A DNA stretch of 64,000 nucleotides, taken from positions 49,270 to 113,269 of the forward strand of contig JASANE010021424.1 of the NCBI GenBank assembly GCA_030248225.1, written 5' to 3'. Position 1 is the stretch's first letter. Each line of letters starts with the position of its first letter. This document shows positions 11,725 to 24,082 of the stretch, piece by piece. A program made the translations under genes and the position numbers. A model generated the notes under the pieces. It saw only the letters and a program-made list of their open reading frames with translations. It did no database searches and was not told the DNA's origin. Source of the stretch: Trileptium ribeirensis (Eukaryota; Nematoda; Enoplea; Enoplida; Thoracostomopsidae).

Positions 11725-13902
11725 CTAGATTTTAGAATTTTGAATTTTCAAACTTTTGGACCGTTAAAGTGCTTGGTCAGCACTTTTGGTCGATTTTCTG
11801 ATCTAATGTGACCCAACTAAATAAATAGTCTTATCGGCCACATTCCGATCATATTTCTAGAAATTTTGGGCCGAATTTATTATAAAACCTTACTTAATTT
11901 CTATGATTTACGACTTTGTTATTATTAAGTTTATATAAATTCCTTCTAGCTTACTACGGAAACTTTCTAGCAAGTTTCTAATAAAAGTAACATTAAACTA
12001 CCAAAGTTAGTGCTGGCTCTACTTCACAATTCCTGGAAACACATGTAAGCTAAAGACAAACTTTAAACAAAATAGATATAAAACTAATATTAATTTAATA
12101 TTTATTTCACCTGTAGAGACCGCTCTGCTGATAAGACGATTTCGATCAACATCAAATAAGCTTACTACAAAGTCAGTATTGAGTGCTAGGCACCTGAACT
12201 GTGTATTTATTTGACGGAAACATTAGCTGAAAATGCCGCGGCTCGTATAGCGAAGTACAAACGATATTAAACGAGCTCCCATATAATCTACACGAACGCC
12301 ATCTAACTCGCTATTGTACTGATAAGACGTTCATTGCTACCCATATTAAGATTGAGACTTCATATAAAGCTCACATCAATTTAATATAAATCGTCCTTAT
12401 ATTACTGTTAGCTTTTGTTTGCTCAGCAGAGATGCCAGCCTCGTCGGACCACATGGCCCTAAAGAAGTAACGGTAAACTATCAGTGCGCTGCTAAATTTA
12501 TATAAAATTTTAAGCTTATATACGTTGTTGACTTAACGGGATGTCAATTTGATACTAACTGAATTAACCAAATATAATATTAACTATATATAAGAGACAC
12601 GGCTTATGTAAACAAAAGAGAAGAAAAGAGAACAAAGGGGCAAAAAGAGGGTGGGGATCCCTGGGTAATGGCCAGAGTGCCAAACAAGACTCGGATTCGG
12701 ACTCAGCAAGTCCGTTCGGTTATTTTAATATGTAACAGGACCGTATTCGGTCTTCAGGGGGAAAATAGACTCTTGGGGGAGGGTCCATGCCAAAATTTTC
12801 AAAAATCGGGATGTTTAAACAGTTCCCCTGGGTTCGGGGTACACTTTTCTGGGGAGTTTTATATATATTTGGGTTAGTCTTGACAAGGGGAATAAAATGA
12901 GGGGTGACACGCCTGTCGAGGCGTTATTTCTGAAACTTTCATATGGGGTACCAAAAAGTGGGCGCAACGGGACCCGTCCGGGCTCGAATTAAAGCCTCGG
13001 GTCTGGGGATTCCAATGATACCACGTATATAACCTTGCGTCTAATTTCCAGTAAATTATTTAATTAAATGTGTTTAAGCCGCTTACGTACATATTGATCT
13101 GTCCCTAAGTTCGCGGGTCCGGGTCGGATCTCCACGAAACCGGTCTCATTTGGAAGACCGTGAAATTTCCTATAAGAAATGTGAAGTACAAAATTTTGAA
13201 ATTCCCAGCGGTTCCGGAGTTACGAACCGGAGCCGATACTTTCGGTACCAAATTTTCCTAAATTTTCATTTTGTCTTTTTTCATTTCAATTTTGTCTTAT
13301 CTTAATGAGTTATCCAGTGACAATGGTAACATTGAACACTGGGAAATTTGATACTTTCGGTTTACACTTATATTTTTCAGAAAATTTACTCAATTGCTGT
13401 TCGCTTTCGAGCGAGCAGCCACCTTTTTTGCAGTCCTCATTCGTGAGGACGGTCGTGGCGGATGTCCGTCACGGCCAGTTATTCCTGCGAAGATTTGCAG
13501 CAAATTTCGTGGTCCTACCATTCAGAGTAGGGCAATTCCTAGGTAAATGTTCATACTGGGTTCGGCGGGGGAGTCGTACCGTCCTAAAATCTCCTACAAA
13601 TAGAGTATGGCAAGAGCTCGCCATACTCGCGTGCTGCACCTCTGAAAGATCAGTTGTGCGTGCGTAAAGCTCCCTAAAATTCCTTCTAAAGCATCCCAAA
13701 TTGGTTACATTCCATCAATCGTAACTCTAACCTAAAAAGTACAACAATACAACAAGGTATGACAAACATGGTACGTAATATCATGGTACAATGCAGGCGC
13801 TTTTATGGCCTGCTCAATCCAATAAAATAATACAATTATAGCACAACATGGTAATAATACAATATACAACGACAACAACAGGGCGGCGCTTTTATGGCCT
13901 CA

Positions 13903-14815
13903 TACGATTACAATAAACGGCATGAAGACGGTACAGAAAATATATAGATATATATCTGGTTAACAGTTCATGTCCTAATCAGTTTGCTGGATTTGTGCTT
14001 CAAAATATGTACGTTCAACAATAGCGGTCTCAATGGTACGCAATTACAAGATGTGATCATAATATATATCGGATACGTGCCTTTATGGCCATCAACAGTA
14101 ATACAAGAATGATATCAACAGTACGTAATTCAAGTATATACCAATGATGCCTTTATAACACTGATATATATATATATCTAGGCGTGCCATCAGGGCACTA
14201 CAATCAATACGTACTTCGATGGATAGAAATATCTGTATATACGGTTACGATGCCTTGACGAATATCCATCCCTAAAACATCAACAGCGATACCCATTTTG
14301 ATCAAAAGACGACGTCGGCGGTGCAGGCCGAAATACTGAAAATACGAGTCGGTTACATAGCGGGACTCTTTGAACCTAATCATTCCGTTTACCTATATAT
14401 AGATGTATGTGATGCTATTGAATCTGTTCCGATTACGTACGTATATGCCTTGATTTCAGTTCTGTTTCAATTATCTACATATATGCCTGATAATTTCTGA
14501 TTTGTTGTAATTATGTACTTATATAGCTATATTGATCTTGCGAGTTGTTTCACGTACTGGTTTACGTATATACCGTGGTTCAAGGTTTGTGCCAGTTAGG
14601 CAGTTTACATGTGAGGTGACAACAGGGCTTTGTAGTCGATGGATATATAGAGAGGAGCTCGGTTGATATATTCGCTTGCGCCAAGAGGCGATTAATTGAT
14701 TTTGCTTACATAAATGCACGTATTGTAATGCGACGGTGGGTTCCTTACCCTTTTTGGGCTATTCCCGTCGGGTGTTCCAGGTTGGGGAAAAACTGGTGAC
14801 AGAATTCGGAAACGT
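13903..14815. other. No gene; AT-rich with degenerate GCCTTTATGGC motifs
   Basis: Noncoding. Short motifs related to GCCTTTATGGC recur at loose intervals (14079, 14149 and others), like those at the outer end of the giant LTR. An AT dinucleotide run lies near 14164-14176. Possibly an outlying, diverged part of the LTR. Confidence 0.4.
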
Positions 14816-15196
14816 TGGCCACTATCCACGTGGTCATGATTATTGGGGAGCTCAATTAAATGTTGACCATTAGACTATGGACGGGATTTTTTGGTACTCA
14901 CTAAAATGTCCATTACACTGTGGACAGGATTTTTTTGTGGTTCGGAAAATGTTGTCCATTACACTGTGGACAGGATTTTTGGTACTCGGAAAAATGTTGT
15001 CCATTACACTGTGGACATAATTATTGGTGGTCGAAAAATGTTGACCATTGCACTGTGATCAGAATTATTTTTTGTTCGAAAAATGTTGACCATTTGGTGT
15101 GTGGTCGGAATTATCGTAAAAGTTGACCATTATCGTGTGGTCAAGATTATGGGTTTTCGCTAAAAGTTTGCCATTAGGCTGTGGTCAGGATTATCC
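14816..15196. repeat. Minisatellite, about 45-50 bp unit, about 8 copies
   Basis: Units read roughly AAAATGTTGTCCATTACACTGTGGACAGGATT plus TTTGGTACTCGG. Central copies are close matches; outer copies are diverged. Each holds a GTCCA...TGGAC dyad. A short open frame across it (14920-15126) is a product of the repeat. Confidence 0.85.
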
Positions 15197-15519
15197 ACCT
15201 CGTAACGATCCGTAAGGATCTGTTACAGTTATTATAAATTACTATGTACTAACTGTCCAAATTATAATGGAATAGATCGTGGCATTCCGATATTACATAT
15301 AATTACAGCTAAATATATGGGCAAATTTTGGCTTCAAATAAATATGCCTTTTTATGGCATCAAAGAAGCTGCGCTTGCCTAAATAAGCCCAGCAACAACG
15401 AAAAGATGACAGTAATAAATACAATGAAAATGGTATGCTAGATTGATAAGAGTTTAGATAGGGTATAAAAGAAACATGTGTAGACCAAAAAGGCCCTTTT
15501 CAGCACCCCAAGTCCTAGT
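15197..15519. other. No gene seen
   Basis: AT-rich noncoding sequence with one more GCCTTTTTATGGC motif at about 15347. It may include the 3' UTR of the adjacent non-LTR remnant, but no A tail is visible. Confidence 0.4.
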
Positions 15520-16640
15520 AAAGTTCTATTCCATAATACATTTCGCAAACCCAACAATTCTAGATAAACTCAATTTATGTCCATCCTCTTGTTCCCATGT
15601 GTCAGTTCCGAAGAATGTCTTTCGTAAGTCCTTTAAGGCTAAGCAGTTCATTGTCAAATGTTGAGCAGACTCCGGCTCAGCTCCGCAGAATGTGCACAAG
15701 TTGTTGTCCAATAAACCTTAAGTGGGAGTTAAAACCCCCATGTCATGTCAAAAATTATATGGCTATTCTCATACGGTCTTTATTCAGTTTCCGAAGGAAT
15801 TTTGATGTAAATTTATTGGGTTTATCAAAGAAAACCCTAGTCTGTCTACAATCAGTATTATTAGTCCATCTTCTACTATGTTCTATAAAAGACCTTTCCT
15901 CCAGCAACGTTTTAATTACAGTCACGCTAATAGGAACATGAGGTTCCTGTCCTAGAGTCTTTATATTAGACCCGTACCTGGCTAATTCGTCAGCTATTTC
16001 ATTACCTACAACTCCGGAATGCCCTTTTACCCAGCCCAGAGTGACCACATCGTTTCGACCTAGTCTGTTAAGCCACTTCACACCCCCAAGGGTGCATAGT
16101 GATTTAACCTGCCTTTTCCCGAGAGCCAGCACCGCAGCTCTACTATCAGTAAAAATACCTATCTTTTTATTCTTAAGTCTAAAACCATCTGTTATCATGG
16201 CATATCATTCGATGGCCAGTACCTCTGCCTGAAAGACAGTAGTCAGGCTACCTAGAGGGAATGATTCCCTTACTTTACCCGGTATATATACCTGCACCAC
16301 GTCACCAAAGACCACTCTCAGTGACAGAACCATCCGTACAATATAGCAAGTCAAAGTCATCTTGCCTAATATCAGCCCAATCATTACAACTCCAATTCTG
16401 TTTATGTCTTATAGACCTAACAATATCACATGGTAGGTTCAGTAAGCCTCCAATATTCTTGATCAGCATATGCATATGAGCAGATGAGCCCAATGCATGA
16501 TTGCTTTGCCAAAGGCCTAGGTTTTTAAACCTTATGTATTCTTTAACCGCACTTTCTTTGTTTAAGATATCAATAGGCGGTATACATAAAATTGCCTCAA
16601 TGCTAAATGCCGATATAATTATATAACAATGCTCACCAAA
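15520..16640 (-). pseudogene. Non-LTR retrotransposon ORF2 remnant (RT end, RNase H, Cys/His tail)
   Basis: This is the 3' end of an R1/Jockey-group non-LTR retrotransposon ORF2. Reading down the minus strand, about 16620-16380 resembles the region after the RT (a PP-D stretch, then LGLW). RNase H starts at CTDGS (about 16340), continues with TDSRAAV, and includes the GHSG-x2-GNEIADELA motif around 16000. The usual C-terminal knuckle follows at 15526-15700 (CTFCG...HLTMNC). The frame is broken near 16303 (TGA after a shift), by an in-frame TGA near 16205, and by a shift near 15755. The 5' part is missing, as is typical of truncation during target-primed insertion. Confidence 0.8.
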
Positions 16641-18500
16641 GCCTCCACGACTATCATTGCCGTCGTTGTCGCCGAAACCTCCTCCGCCACTCCCTGAAAA
16701 TGTTTTATACATCAAATCAATTGCAACAGCTTTTTATTGGGTTTAATTTTTACATTCGCCATTACACCACTATTACCATTCACATATATACGATGATTCA
16801 ACAAACGTGCACAAAAGTATGATTTCTCACAAAAACAGTGTCGTACCATAGATAAAATTTTATTAGCAGAAGCATCACTGTATTTAATAATAAAACCACA
16901 TATTTTTACTATATTCTTCTTACATTTTCACATTTCAACGTCACAAAAAAACTACTTATTTCACGCAAAACGCCACCAAATTTAGTTTACACATACACAA
17001 ATTAAGGCTGTGGAGCATACATCTTTAAAAAATCTTGACCTTAATTTCTCAGAGAATAAGTTGCAGGCAGAACCGGAAACTATTATAATATGTTTATTGT
17101 AGAGTACAAAATTAAATTGCGTTGATACGTTGCACCAATGTGTTATTCATGTAATAACAAAATGGAACTATTATGTTGATTAGTTATTCACAGAAGCGCT
17201 GGAAAAATAATTGAAATGCCATTAAATCCATAAACAATAACACTAAAACGTTTCAATGTGTCATTAAGATTAACAGTGTTTATAATGCATCAGCAGTACT
17301 AACTTTGTTGAAAACTCAGATATGCCTTTTCAACATTGAAAACAACGAGTGTGACGCCCAAAAACTGCATGAAAGCTTGTGTACCAAAATAATAGTTGGT
17401 CGGCTGACTGAGTTTCTGACTCACGAAGTGCAAGTTTCTGACTCACGAAGTTTATTGTAATTTTCAAATTACAATAAAAATGCAATATATAAAGTTCTAG
17501 AAGGCTTAAATGTACTTAAACAATAGATGCACGCTTACGGGGAACAAAGACGAAACTTTCTAATGCAATTAAAACAAAACGATAGAAAAGCTTTTAGTTG
17601 CTTGCACAACTTGAAAACTTAATACATAACAAACGAATTCTATCTATCCGATAAAACATGGCCATTATAAAGTCGCAAAGTTCGGCGGGTGTGCATACCT
17701 AGCAATAAAACCCCATATTAAACTAACTGCCTTATTAAATCACCGAAAAATGCTAAAAACAACTACCTACCTTATCATATATGAGATTTTCAGGCGTTGA
17801 GTGGGGGCAATGGGGTATTTTGGCAAGTGGTATGGTAGAATAGTTGAGTGGAGGCTCGCATACTCATCCTACCCCCACAATGGTGATGCCAGATTGGTAA
17901 AACGCCTTATTATAGCCTGAGAATATTTGTATGATGTTAAAAACTAGTGAAGCTCGCTTGCGAGCCAGAATTCGAGTGGTGAGAACAATCCCCCGAAGTC
18001 TGTTGTAGAAAGCACACACAAACAAAGCCTACACACAGTACGCAGGTGCAGCATTATATAAACCGTGAGTGATGAGTCATAGTTACGCTCGCCTCTTTCG
18101 CTAGCCAACGTATGCAGCAGACAAAACATCATACAACGAGTACAAAAACAATGAACTAACAAATAATTCAATAAAACCCTAAATTAACCGTGAAAAGAAC
18201 GTTAAAGAATTCAAACCGACACTTGAGAAAAATCTCATTTTTCATACCAAGTATGAAGCAGAAGTGTGAAAAATATTTGCCACACAATATTTTTGACACT
18301 CGCAATGAGCTTGTTGACCCAGAAAACCGCATATAAGACACTAAAAACAATAAAAAATCTTTTCACCAAATATGAAATTTGGCGCCAACGATAAGCTTAT
18401 AGACTCCAGATTGGGAAGTAGTTGAAAAACTTTTTATATATCATTACAAAGCCTCAAGCTACATGGAATAGGCCTATTAGTTTGCGGATATCTCGTTCAC
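16641..18500. other. No gene seen
   Basis: AT-rich sequence with only short uninformative frames. A 27-bp direct duplication (containing TTTCTGACTCACGAAGT) lies at about 17410-17453. I see no conserved motif or clear transposon end. Confidence 0.4.
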
Positions 18501-18866
18501 TTACTGAGAAAAGTCGCAAAAACTAGAGGGGGTGCCCGAAAAATGGGCCAAAATGACGTCATTTTGCGCCATAACTTTTCCCACGGGAAAAAATTCAAAA
18601 ATCGGGCTCCGTCACTACATCTAAATCGACCATTCCGGTTCGAGTTCAAAATCCGCCCAACCGTTATCGAGATCCAGGTGCGACAGACACACACACAGAC
18701 AGGACCTCCTCGACCCCGTCCAGAGCCAAAATTGAAAATTCTCGTTCCACTCGAATTCAAATACATGAAAATATGTAGCGTATAGAACAAAATTTTGTTC
18801 CCCTCTTTTAAAATTTACCACGTTAATGAACATGATCGCTCTACCCCTTTTTTGGAAGGATGTCGA
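18500..18866. repeat. Unclassified repeat, possibly ending in a third MITE end
   Basis: A GC-richer block of interspersed-repeat character (18530-18720, with a short ACACAC run) is followed by 18800-18866. That end (AATGAACATGA... to GACAGGCCAG) resembles the right end of the MITE at 20844-21198. The left end is not identifiable, so it would be a truncated copy. Confidence 0.35.
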
Positions 18867-19006
18867 CAGGCCAGTGTAGTCACGGAACACGTGCGATAAC
18901 ACACATATTATTTTGCAAGACAACTTTAATACTAACTTTTACAACCAAAACCGCGTACACGACAATCTGCCCCATCTGAAAACGTCAAAATATCGAATAT
19001 TTTTAG

Positions 19007-19760
19007 TAGGGAACGACCGATTATTCGGATTCGGCCGAATATTAGGTATTCGACCGAAAAGTTGGCAATATTCGGCCGAATACCGAATAGTTGACTGGCC
19101 GCTGTTGGTTGAAAAATAGAGTCAAAATCTGCCCACCAGATATCCTAATGTTACGGCCGGAGTCCTGATAATCATGCTGCAAACCGCTAAATACACCCAA
19201 CGTGTTGCAACTTTGGTAAGACAAGATGGGTTTGAGACTCATCAATTCAGTTCGCAGCCGGATCGAATGTTCTGATCACCACACTTATGTTCCTCATCAG
19301 CCGTGCACTATCTCGTTGCCATAATAGTTGCGAAATTAATACTTTGGGGTCTAAATGCAGCAGGATTTGTTCGTTTTCTTTGACACATCGTGAATGTGAA
19401 GTGAGACATCATGCTATGCCGTTCTACATACCTACATAAGCCTAACCCTAAGTCTACCGCCAACGAACACGACGCACTGAGCGATCTTCGTTTAACGATA
19501 TGACTTCACGCACCAATTATCGCCGTTGTCAAGATGATGAAGTTAAAATCAATGATTAAAAAAATCAATAAAAAACAAAATTATAACTTCAACCTAACAA
19601 ACGAGAGCACAAAGCAAAAAATTCATCGAACAAAAACTATCGCTGACTCAGCAACACAACACAAAACGACCTGTTGCATGGTGCAGGTACATACAGTGGT
19701 GGATTTATAGTTATAGATTTATAGATTTCGCATCATACATAGGTATTCGGTCGTTCCCTA
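19007..19760. mobile_element. Non-autonomous hAT-like element
   Basis: 754 bp with inverted ends TAGGGAACGACCGA (19007) and TCGGTCGTTCCCTA (ending 19760). Just inside the left end are repeated TTCGGCCGAAT motifs. Flanking octamers ATTTTTAG and CTTTTTGG match at six of eight positions, consistent with an old hAT 8-bp target duplication. No transposase frame, so it would need an enzyme from elsewhere. Confidence 0.7.
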
Positions 19761-19768
19761 CTTTTTGG

Positions 19769-20396
19769 TGAACCCACATCTTATCCACATAATATTTATG
19801 TACTCGACACGCCAAAAATATTAGTAGTTTAATCACTAACTCCCTGGTCTTCGATCCTCATATCCATTCATCATATTTTGACTGTGAGCTAAAACAAAAT
19901 TATATAACAAGTAGTTTGTCTTATCGCCAAGATGGTAACTTATGAGTGTTAAATATATAATTTACATTGTACAATGTACATAGTTATATTGCGCATTAAA
20001 TTACAAAATAAACGCTGAGTTGTTCTATAAAATGAAGTTAAAACATCTTAGCTCGTGCGGTTGCGGAGATATAAAGATGTTCGTGTATTTATTGGTCCAA
20101 CCGGCCCATGGAAAACCCGTTTTGTACCAACGTGCAGCAATAACAATAGCAGCACACCATTATCAGCCACATATAGGAAATACATGTGAGACATCTATGA
20201 GATACAAATGAGACCAAAAACATCTATGTACCTCGAGTAGTTGCGAGGATATTACCATTTTCGTGTATTTTGGGTCCCATGGACTGTGTTAGAACCCGTT
20301 TTGATTCAAATCCAACATCATAAGACCACCGCATAGCAATATAGAGGCTTATTTATGCTATACAAACAGTCCAGTTTGACGCAGGTATCTACACTG
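19769..20396. other. No gene; weak imperfect duplication
   Basis: Noncoding. Two imperfect copies of a roughly 90-bp stretch (around 20040-20130 and 20221-20330) share GTTGCG.AGATAT, TTCGTGTATTT, CCCATGG and AACCCGTTTT. Otherwise featureless. Confidence 0.4.
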
Positions 20397-20676
20397 GTAG
20401 TCGAATCACAATGATGATTTATGAACTCCATCGGGACTAAAGCCGAGCCATTTAGGGCGTATTTTCGAGAAGATGTTGAAATCAGACCTGGCGCCTAGCG
20501 GGCACAAATAGATATTTCAGGCTTTCAAATGAGCTGACGGTAGTCGAATCACAATGATGATTTATGGACTCCATCGGGACTAAAGCTGAGCCATTCAGGG
20601 CGTATTTTCGAGAAGATTTTGAAATCAGACCTGGCGCCTAGCGGGCACAAATAGATATTTCAGGCTTTCAAATGAG
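20397..20676. repeat. 143-bp tandem duplication
   Basis: Two adjacent copies (20397-20539 and 20540-20676) differ at only a few positions, from GTAGTCGAATCACAATGATG to CTTTCAAATGAGCT. The low divergence indicates a recent duplication in otherwise old sequence. Confidence 0.9.
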
Positions 20677-20843
20677 CTATTGCACGAATCAATCCGCCCA
20701 GCTGAAGCGACATGCCAAAAAAACAGAAACGGACGCAGTCGAAATGTGACACTCCGGAAAGTGAGAATTTTCCGCTATACCCAGAATTCAAATATACATC
20801 CGTAATTATTTCGATATCTGTGCAAACATTTGATATAAATATT

Positions 20844-21198
20844 CTGGCCCGTCCACAGCCCCACTTTCCAAATTCCTTATATTCTTAAGATTTCCCCATG
20901 TCCATTTCCCCACGACAAGGCCGAAACCCCGTGTTCAACTATATCCAATAATTTTTGTTTCCGAATTTATGTTTTCTGTATGCAAAATGTTTTTCAAATA
21001 TTAATTATCATTGGTTTTATTTTTAAAGCGGCGTTTTAAAGCCTGAAAATACGTATAACAGTAAAACTACATGAAAGTATGGAAATATTTAGCATTTTTA
21101 AGCTAAAGTTATTCCCCCTTTGAAATTTCCCTAAAGAATGAACATGAGACACCCCGAAGTTCCCTCCTGAGCTTTTCGGAGGGCCGCGGACAGGCCAG
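20844..21198. mobile_element. MITE, copy 1 (CTGGCC family)
   Basis: 355 bp with inverted ends CTGGCCCGTCCACAG and its near-complement ending GCGGACAGGCCAG. It is flanked by a perfect 5-bp duplication ATATT (20839-20843 and 21199-21203). The interior matches the copy at 40793-41123 with scattered substitutions. No coding capacity. The superfamily is unclear: 5-bp TSDs exclude Tc1/mariner, hAT and PIF. Confidence 0.8.
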
Positions 21199-21554
21199 AT
21201 ATTATATGTAATATAGATGTTTGTAGTATGCCATTATTACTGGACCGGTTCAAACCGTCAAGTTTTTTGGCAAAGCAGTATATTCGCAAAAAAAATTTCA
21301 AAGTTAAAACTTGTGCTCAAAATTTCAAAATTGCTGTGGAATTTCTTAACATGTGTTACTATAACATTTCTCAAAGCAAGATATATGTCACTGTTGCCTC
21401 TAAAAATAAGCTTCAGCAAATTTAGTACACTGTTACACAAAATATTTGTTAACGAGAAACAGATTTTTGACTTAGACGGCCCGAACCGAACCAAAAAATA
21501 TGCTCATGTTGCATCACTACCTATGATATATATACATCATATAGTAGTTGAATC

Positions 21555-21793
21555 ATATCATATCATTTATACTTATGTCGAATACTGCTCGCAAGTTTGG
21601 TCTCCTGTCATGTAACAGAAATCGAGTTGAAATTGAAAGAGCTCAAAGGTGCTTCATACGCAGATTGCACGCTGGGCCTAGCTCCGATTTTGTGCCCTAT
21701 CAAACATGTTCGATGTTCTTAAAACTTGAAGAATTGGAGCTACGCCAACTTCGCTCCAATTTAGTCACAGTGTATAATTCAGTGCACCATTAA
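21555..21793 (+). pseudogene. Non-LTR retrotransposon RT C-terminal fragment
   Basis: A fragment of the post-RT region of a CR1/Jockey-type reverse transcriptase. VEYCSQVWSP is readable at about 21570-21600; then, after a frame shift and stop, NRVEIERAQRCFIRRLHAG and LKLEELELRQLR follow. This is the usual order of the hydrophobic W-SP motif, the ER.QR.F.R helix and the LE-RR motif. Only about 80 codons survive. Confidence 0.65.
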
Positions 21794-21854
21794 ACTAGCA
21801 TAGACTCAGCCAACTTTCAAACGCGTATGTTAAACGGTTTTCTACAATTCGCAT

Positions 21855-23460
21855 TTATTGGACGGAGAGAAGCGTTTTTGTTTTCGTCACAGGAGAAAAA
21901 TCGGCACCGTCTGCCCATACGTCCGTTGAACTCCTCAATAACTAGTAACTCTATCGAGATTGCAGAACGTAGTGAAGCATAGGTACACCTACGCCTTTTG
22001 CATGCACAGCCAATCAGCTCTCGATAGCATACGTCGATATGCTATATGTGAATATCACACAATACCGCACAAGTTGGAAAAAACTAACACCGGCGATAAG
22101 TTTCCCATGCCCGAAAACTCCCCAAGTCCGAGTTATCAGCCTCCCAGGACGTCACAATAAAATTAGGAATTTTGGGTAGATGAACCATTGGGACGCCATA
22201 CCCCCGTCCGTACCCATGGGTCGCAGAACAAAATCAACACCGGCAATGAGTTTGCTACGCCCGAAAACCCCCAAGTGTAACTTTTCAGCGTTTTCTCCCA
22301 AGACGTCAGAACAAATTTTCCAATTTTGGGTCGCGGAACTATTCTGGCACCATACCTCAAACCCTATAACTCTAGAACCGGAACCGTAATCGAAAAACAA
22401 AAAAGAGGCATCGGCATTTATCATTTTACCATGAAATAAAATCAACCAGAGAAAAAAATTTGAAGGTTAACATAAGAATTACCTTGCTTCCGTGAAGGGT
22501 ACTAAAAATCCTCATTTTGACCTCTGACCCCGAACCATGGGCATGGAACCATGAGTCACAGAGCAAAACCAACACCGGCAATGAGTTTACCATGCCCGAA
22601 AACCCCCAAGTCAAACTTTTCAGCCGCCCAGGACGTCAGAACAAATTTTCGAATTTTGGGTCAAGGAACCATTGGGGCACCATACCTTAAACCTCGCAAC
22701 TCTAGAACCGGAGCCGTGATCGAAAAACAAAAAAGAGGCATCTACATTTATCATTTTACTATGAAATAAAACCAACCAGAGAAAAAAATTCGAAAGTTAA
22801 GATAAAAATAACTATGCTTCCATGACAGGTACTAAAAACGCTTATTTTGACCTCTGACTCCGAACCATGGGGCGTCATACCCCTATACCCATGAAACAGT
22901 GAGCACAAAACAAAACCGGCACCGACAATGAGTTTCCCATGCCCGAAAACCCCTAGGTGAAACTTATCAGCCACCCAAGACGTCAGAACAAATTTTCAAA
23001 TTTTGGGTCGAGGAACCATTTGGGCGCAATACCCGCCGTACCTCAAACCCCATAAATCCAGAACCGGAGCTTTAATCGAAAAACAAAAAAGCGGCATCGG
23101 CATTTATCATTTTACTACGAAATGAAACCTAGTTATGGCCGATCACACACACGCACACACAGAAGAGAGACGGAATTTAAAATATTTCACCCCTGCAGCA
23201 CACAATCTCCACTACGTTTCACTATGCTCTTACTACTGGATTGATTTAAAAAAAATTTTTGTTTCATAAACCTAACATCGGTGAGGTTCAAAAATATTCG
23301 ATAAAGAAACAGTTATTACCCTCGCCATTATTTTTTTTGTTTTTTCAAAAAACGTTCGAATCGGAGGATTATTGAACGGAGCGAAGCGTTTCTGTTTTCG
23401 TCAGAGGGGAAAAATTCGACACCGACTGTTCGTCCGTTGAACTTCTCAATAGCTACCGGG
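21855..23460. repeat. About 340-bp tandem repeat array with matching flanks
   Basis: The phrase AACACCGGCAATGAGTTT..CATGCCCGAAAA recurs at about 22085, 22229, 22570 and 22916; the last intervals are 341 and 346 bp, the first shortened. Units also share GAACCATTGGGACGCCATAC and AAAAACAAAAAAGAGGCATC. The array is bracketed by two direct copies of a roughly 95-bp sequence (21855-21953 and 23368-23460). A CA-rich run sits at 23142-23161. No protein is supported. Confidence 0.75.
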
Positions 23461-24082
23461 CCGATTTTAAAAAAAACTTTTTTGTCTGAAAGGTCTAATA
23501 TTGGACAGGTGCAAGACATATAGATTTCGTCAAAATTTGCTTTAGTGAACTAGTAATTAATTAATTAGCTAGGCGTGTTAGCCTATTTTAGCATTGTCAA
23601 ACAAAAATTGCTTACTGTTCAATGAATAATTGGCGCAACTGCACTTGCGGGGGGGATTCAGAAAATTGTCGGAGTTAAAATTTTACTATATTTCCACTCA
23701 GCTCGACTAGTTGAGTTCGAAGGTACCAATTTTGGCCATATTCATTAAAAATTATTTTTAAAAATTTTTTTAAAGTTATATCCTAACCCACGTTAGATAA
23801 CGCGGATATTGCAATTTTCGCACTTCAAGCGCCATGCGACCAACTATTAGCGAGTTATGACCAAAAACTGATTTAGTAAAACGAATTTTTGAAATTTCAG
23901 AATATTATATTCGTAATAATGCCTGGTAGACCGCGTAACACCAAATATAACGTTGTGTCAGCTGATTGACAAAAAAATTAACGATGTAAATGTGACCTTT
24001 ATCTGTTTATCCCGAGAAACAACTTACAACGATTCCACAATAGAACTCTTATCTCGCTGGGGTTAATATCAAATAACAAAAT
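23461..24082. other. No gene seen
   Basis: AT-rich noncoding sequence with TTAATTAATTAGCTA near 23556, similar to the bases just after the right giant LTR. The end nearest the transposase remnant may be its 5' flank. Confidence 0.4.

Larger units (their letters stand above)
7753..13902 (-). mobile_element. Giant LTR, left copy (5' LTR of the gag element)
   Basis: About 6.15 kb, read on the minus strand from TGAGGCC (13902) to ...TTACA (7753), giving TG...CA ends. Almost its whole length matches, inverted, the segment 31880-38726. Blocks are near-identical (for example 7880-8040 against 38445-38610, and the start-site block near 11640-11690), separated by stretches with many substitutions and indels. 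A TATA/Inr promoter near 11724-11685 splits it into about 2.2 kb of U3 and about 3.9 kb of R-U5. Gag follows in the same direction. Degenerate GCCTTTATGGC motifs continue to about 15370, so the outer boundary could lie further right. The alternative is one arm of a 31-kb inverted-repeat element. Confidence 0.65.

Noticed and set aside
22163..22974. Several 60-100 codon minus frames
   Set aside because: They are the same frame repeated in each 340-bp unit, with stops in every copy; a repeat artefact.
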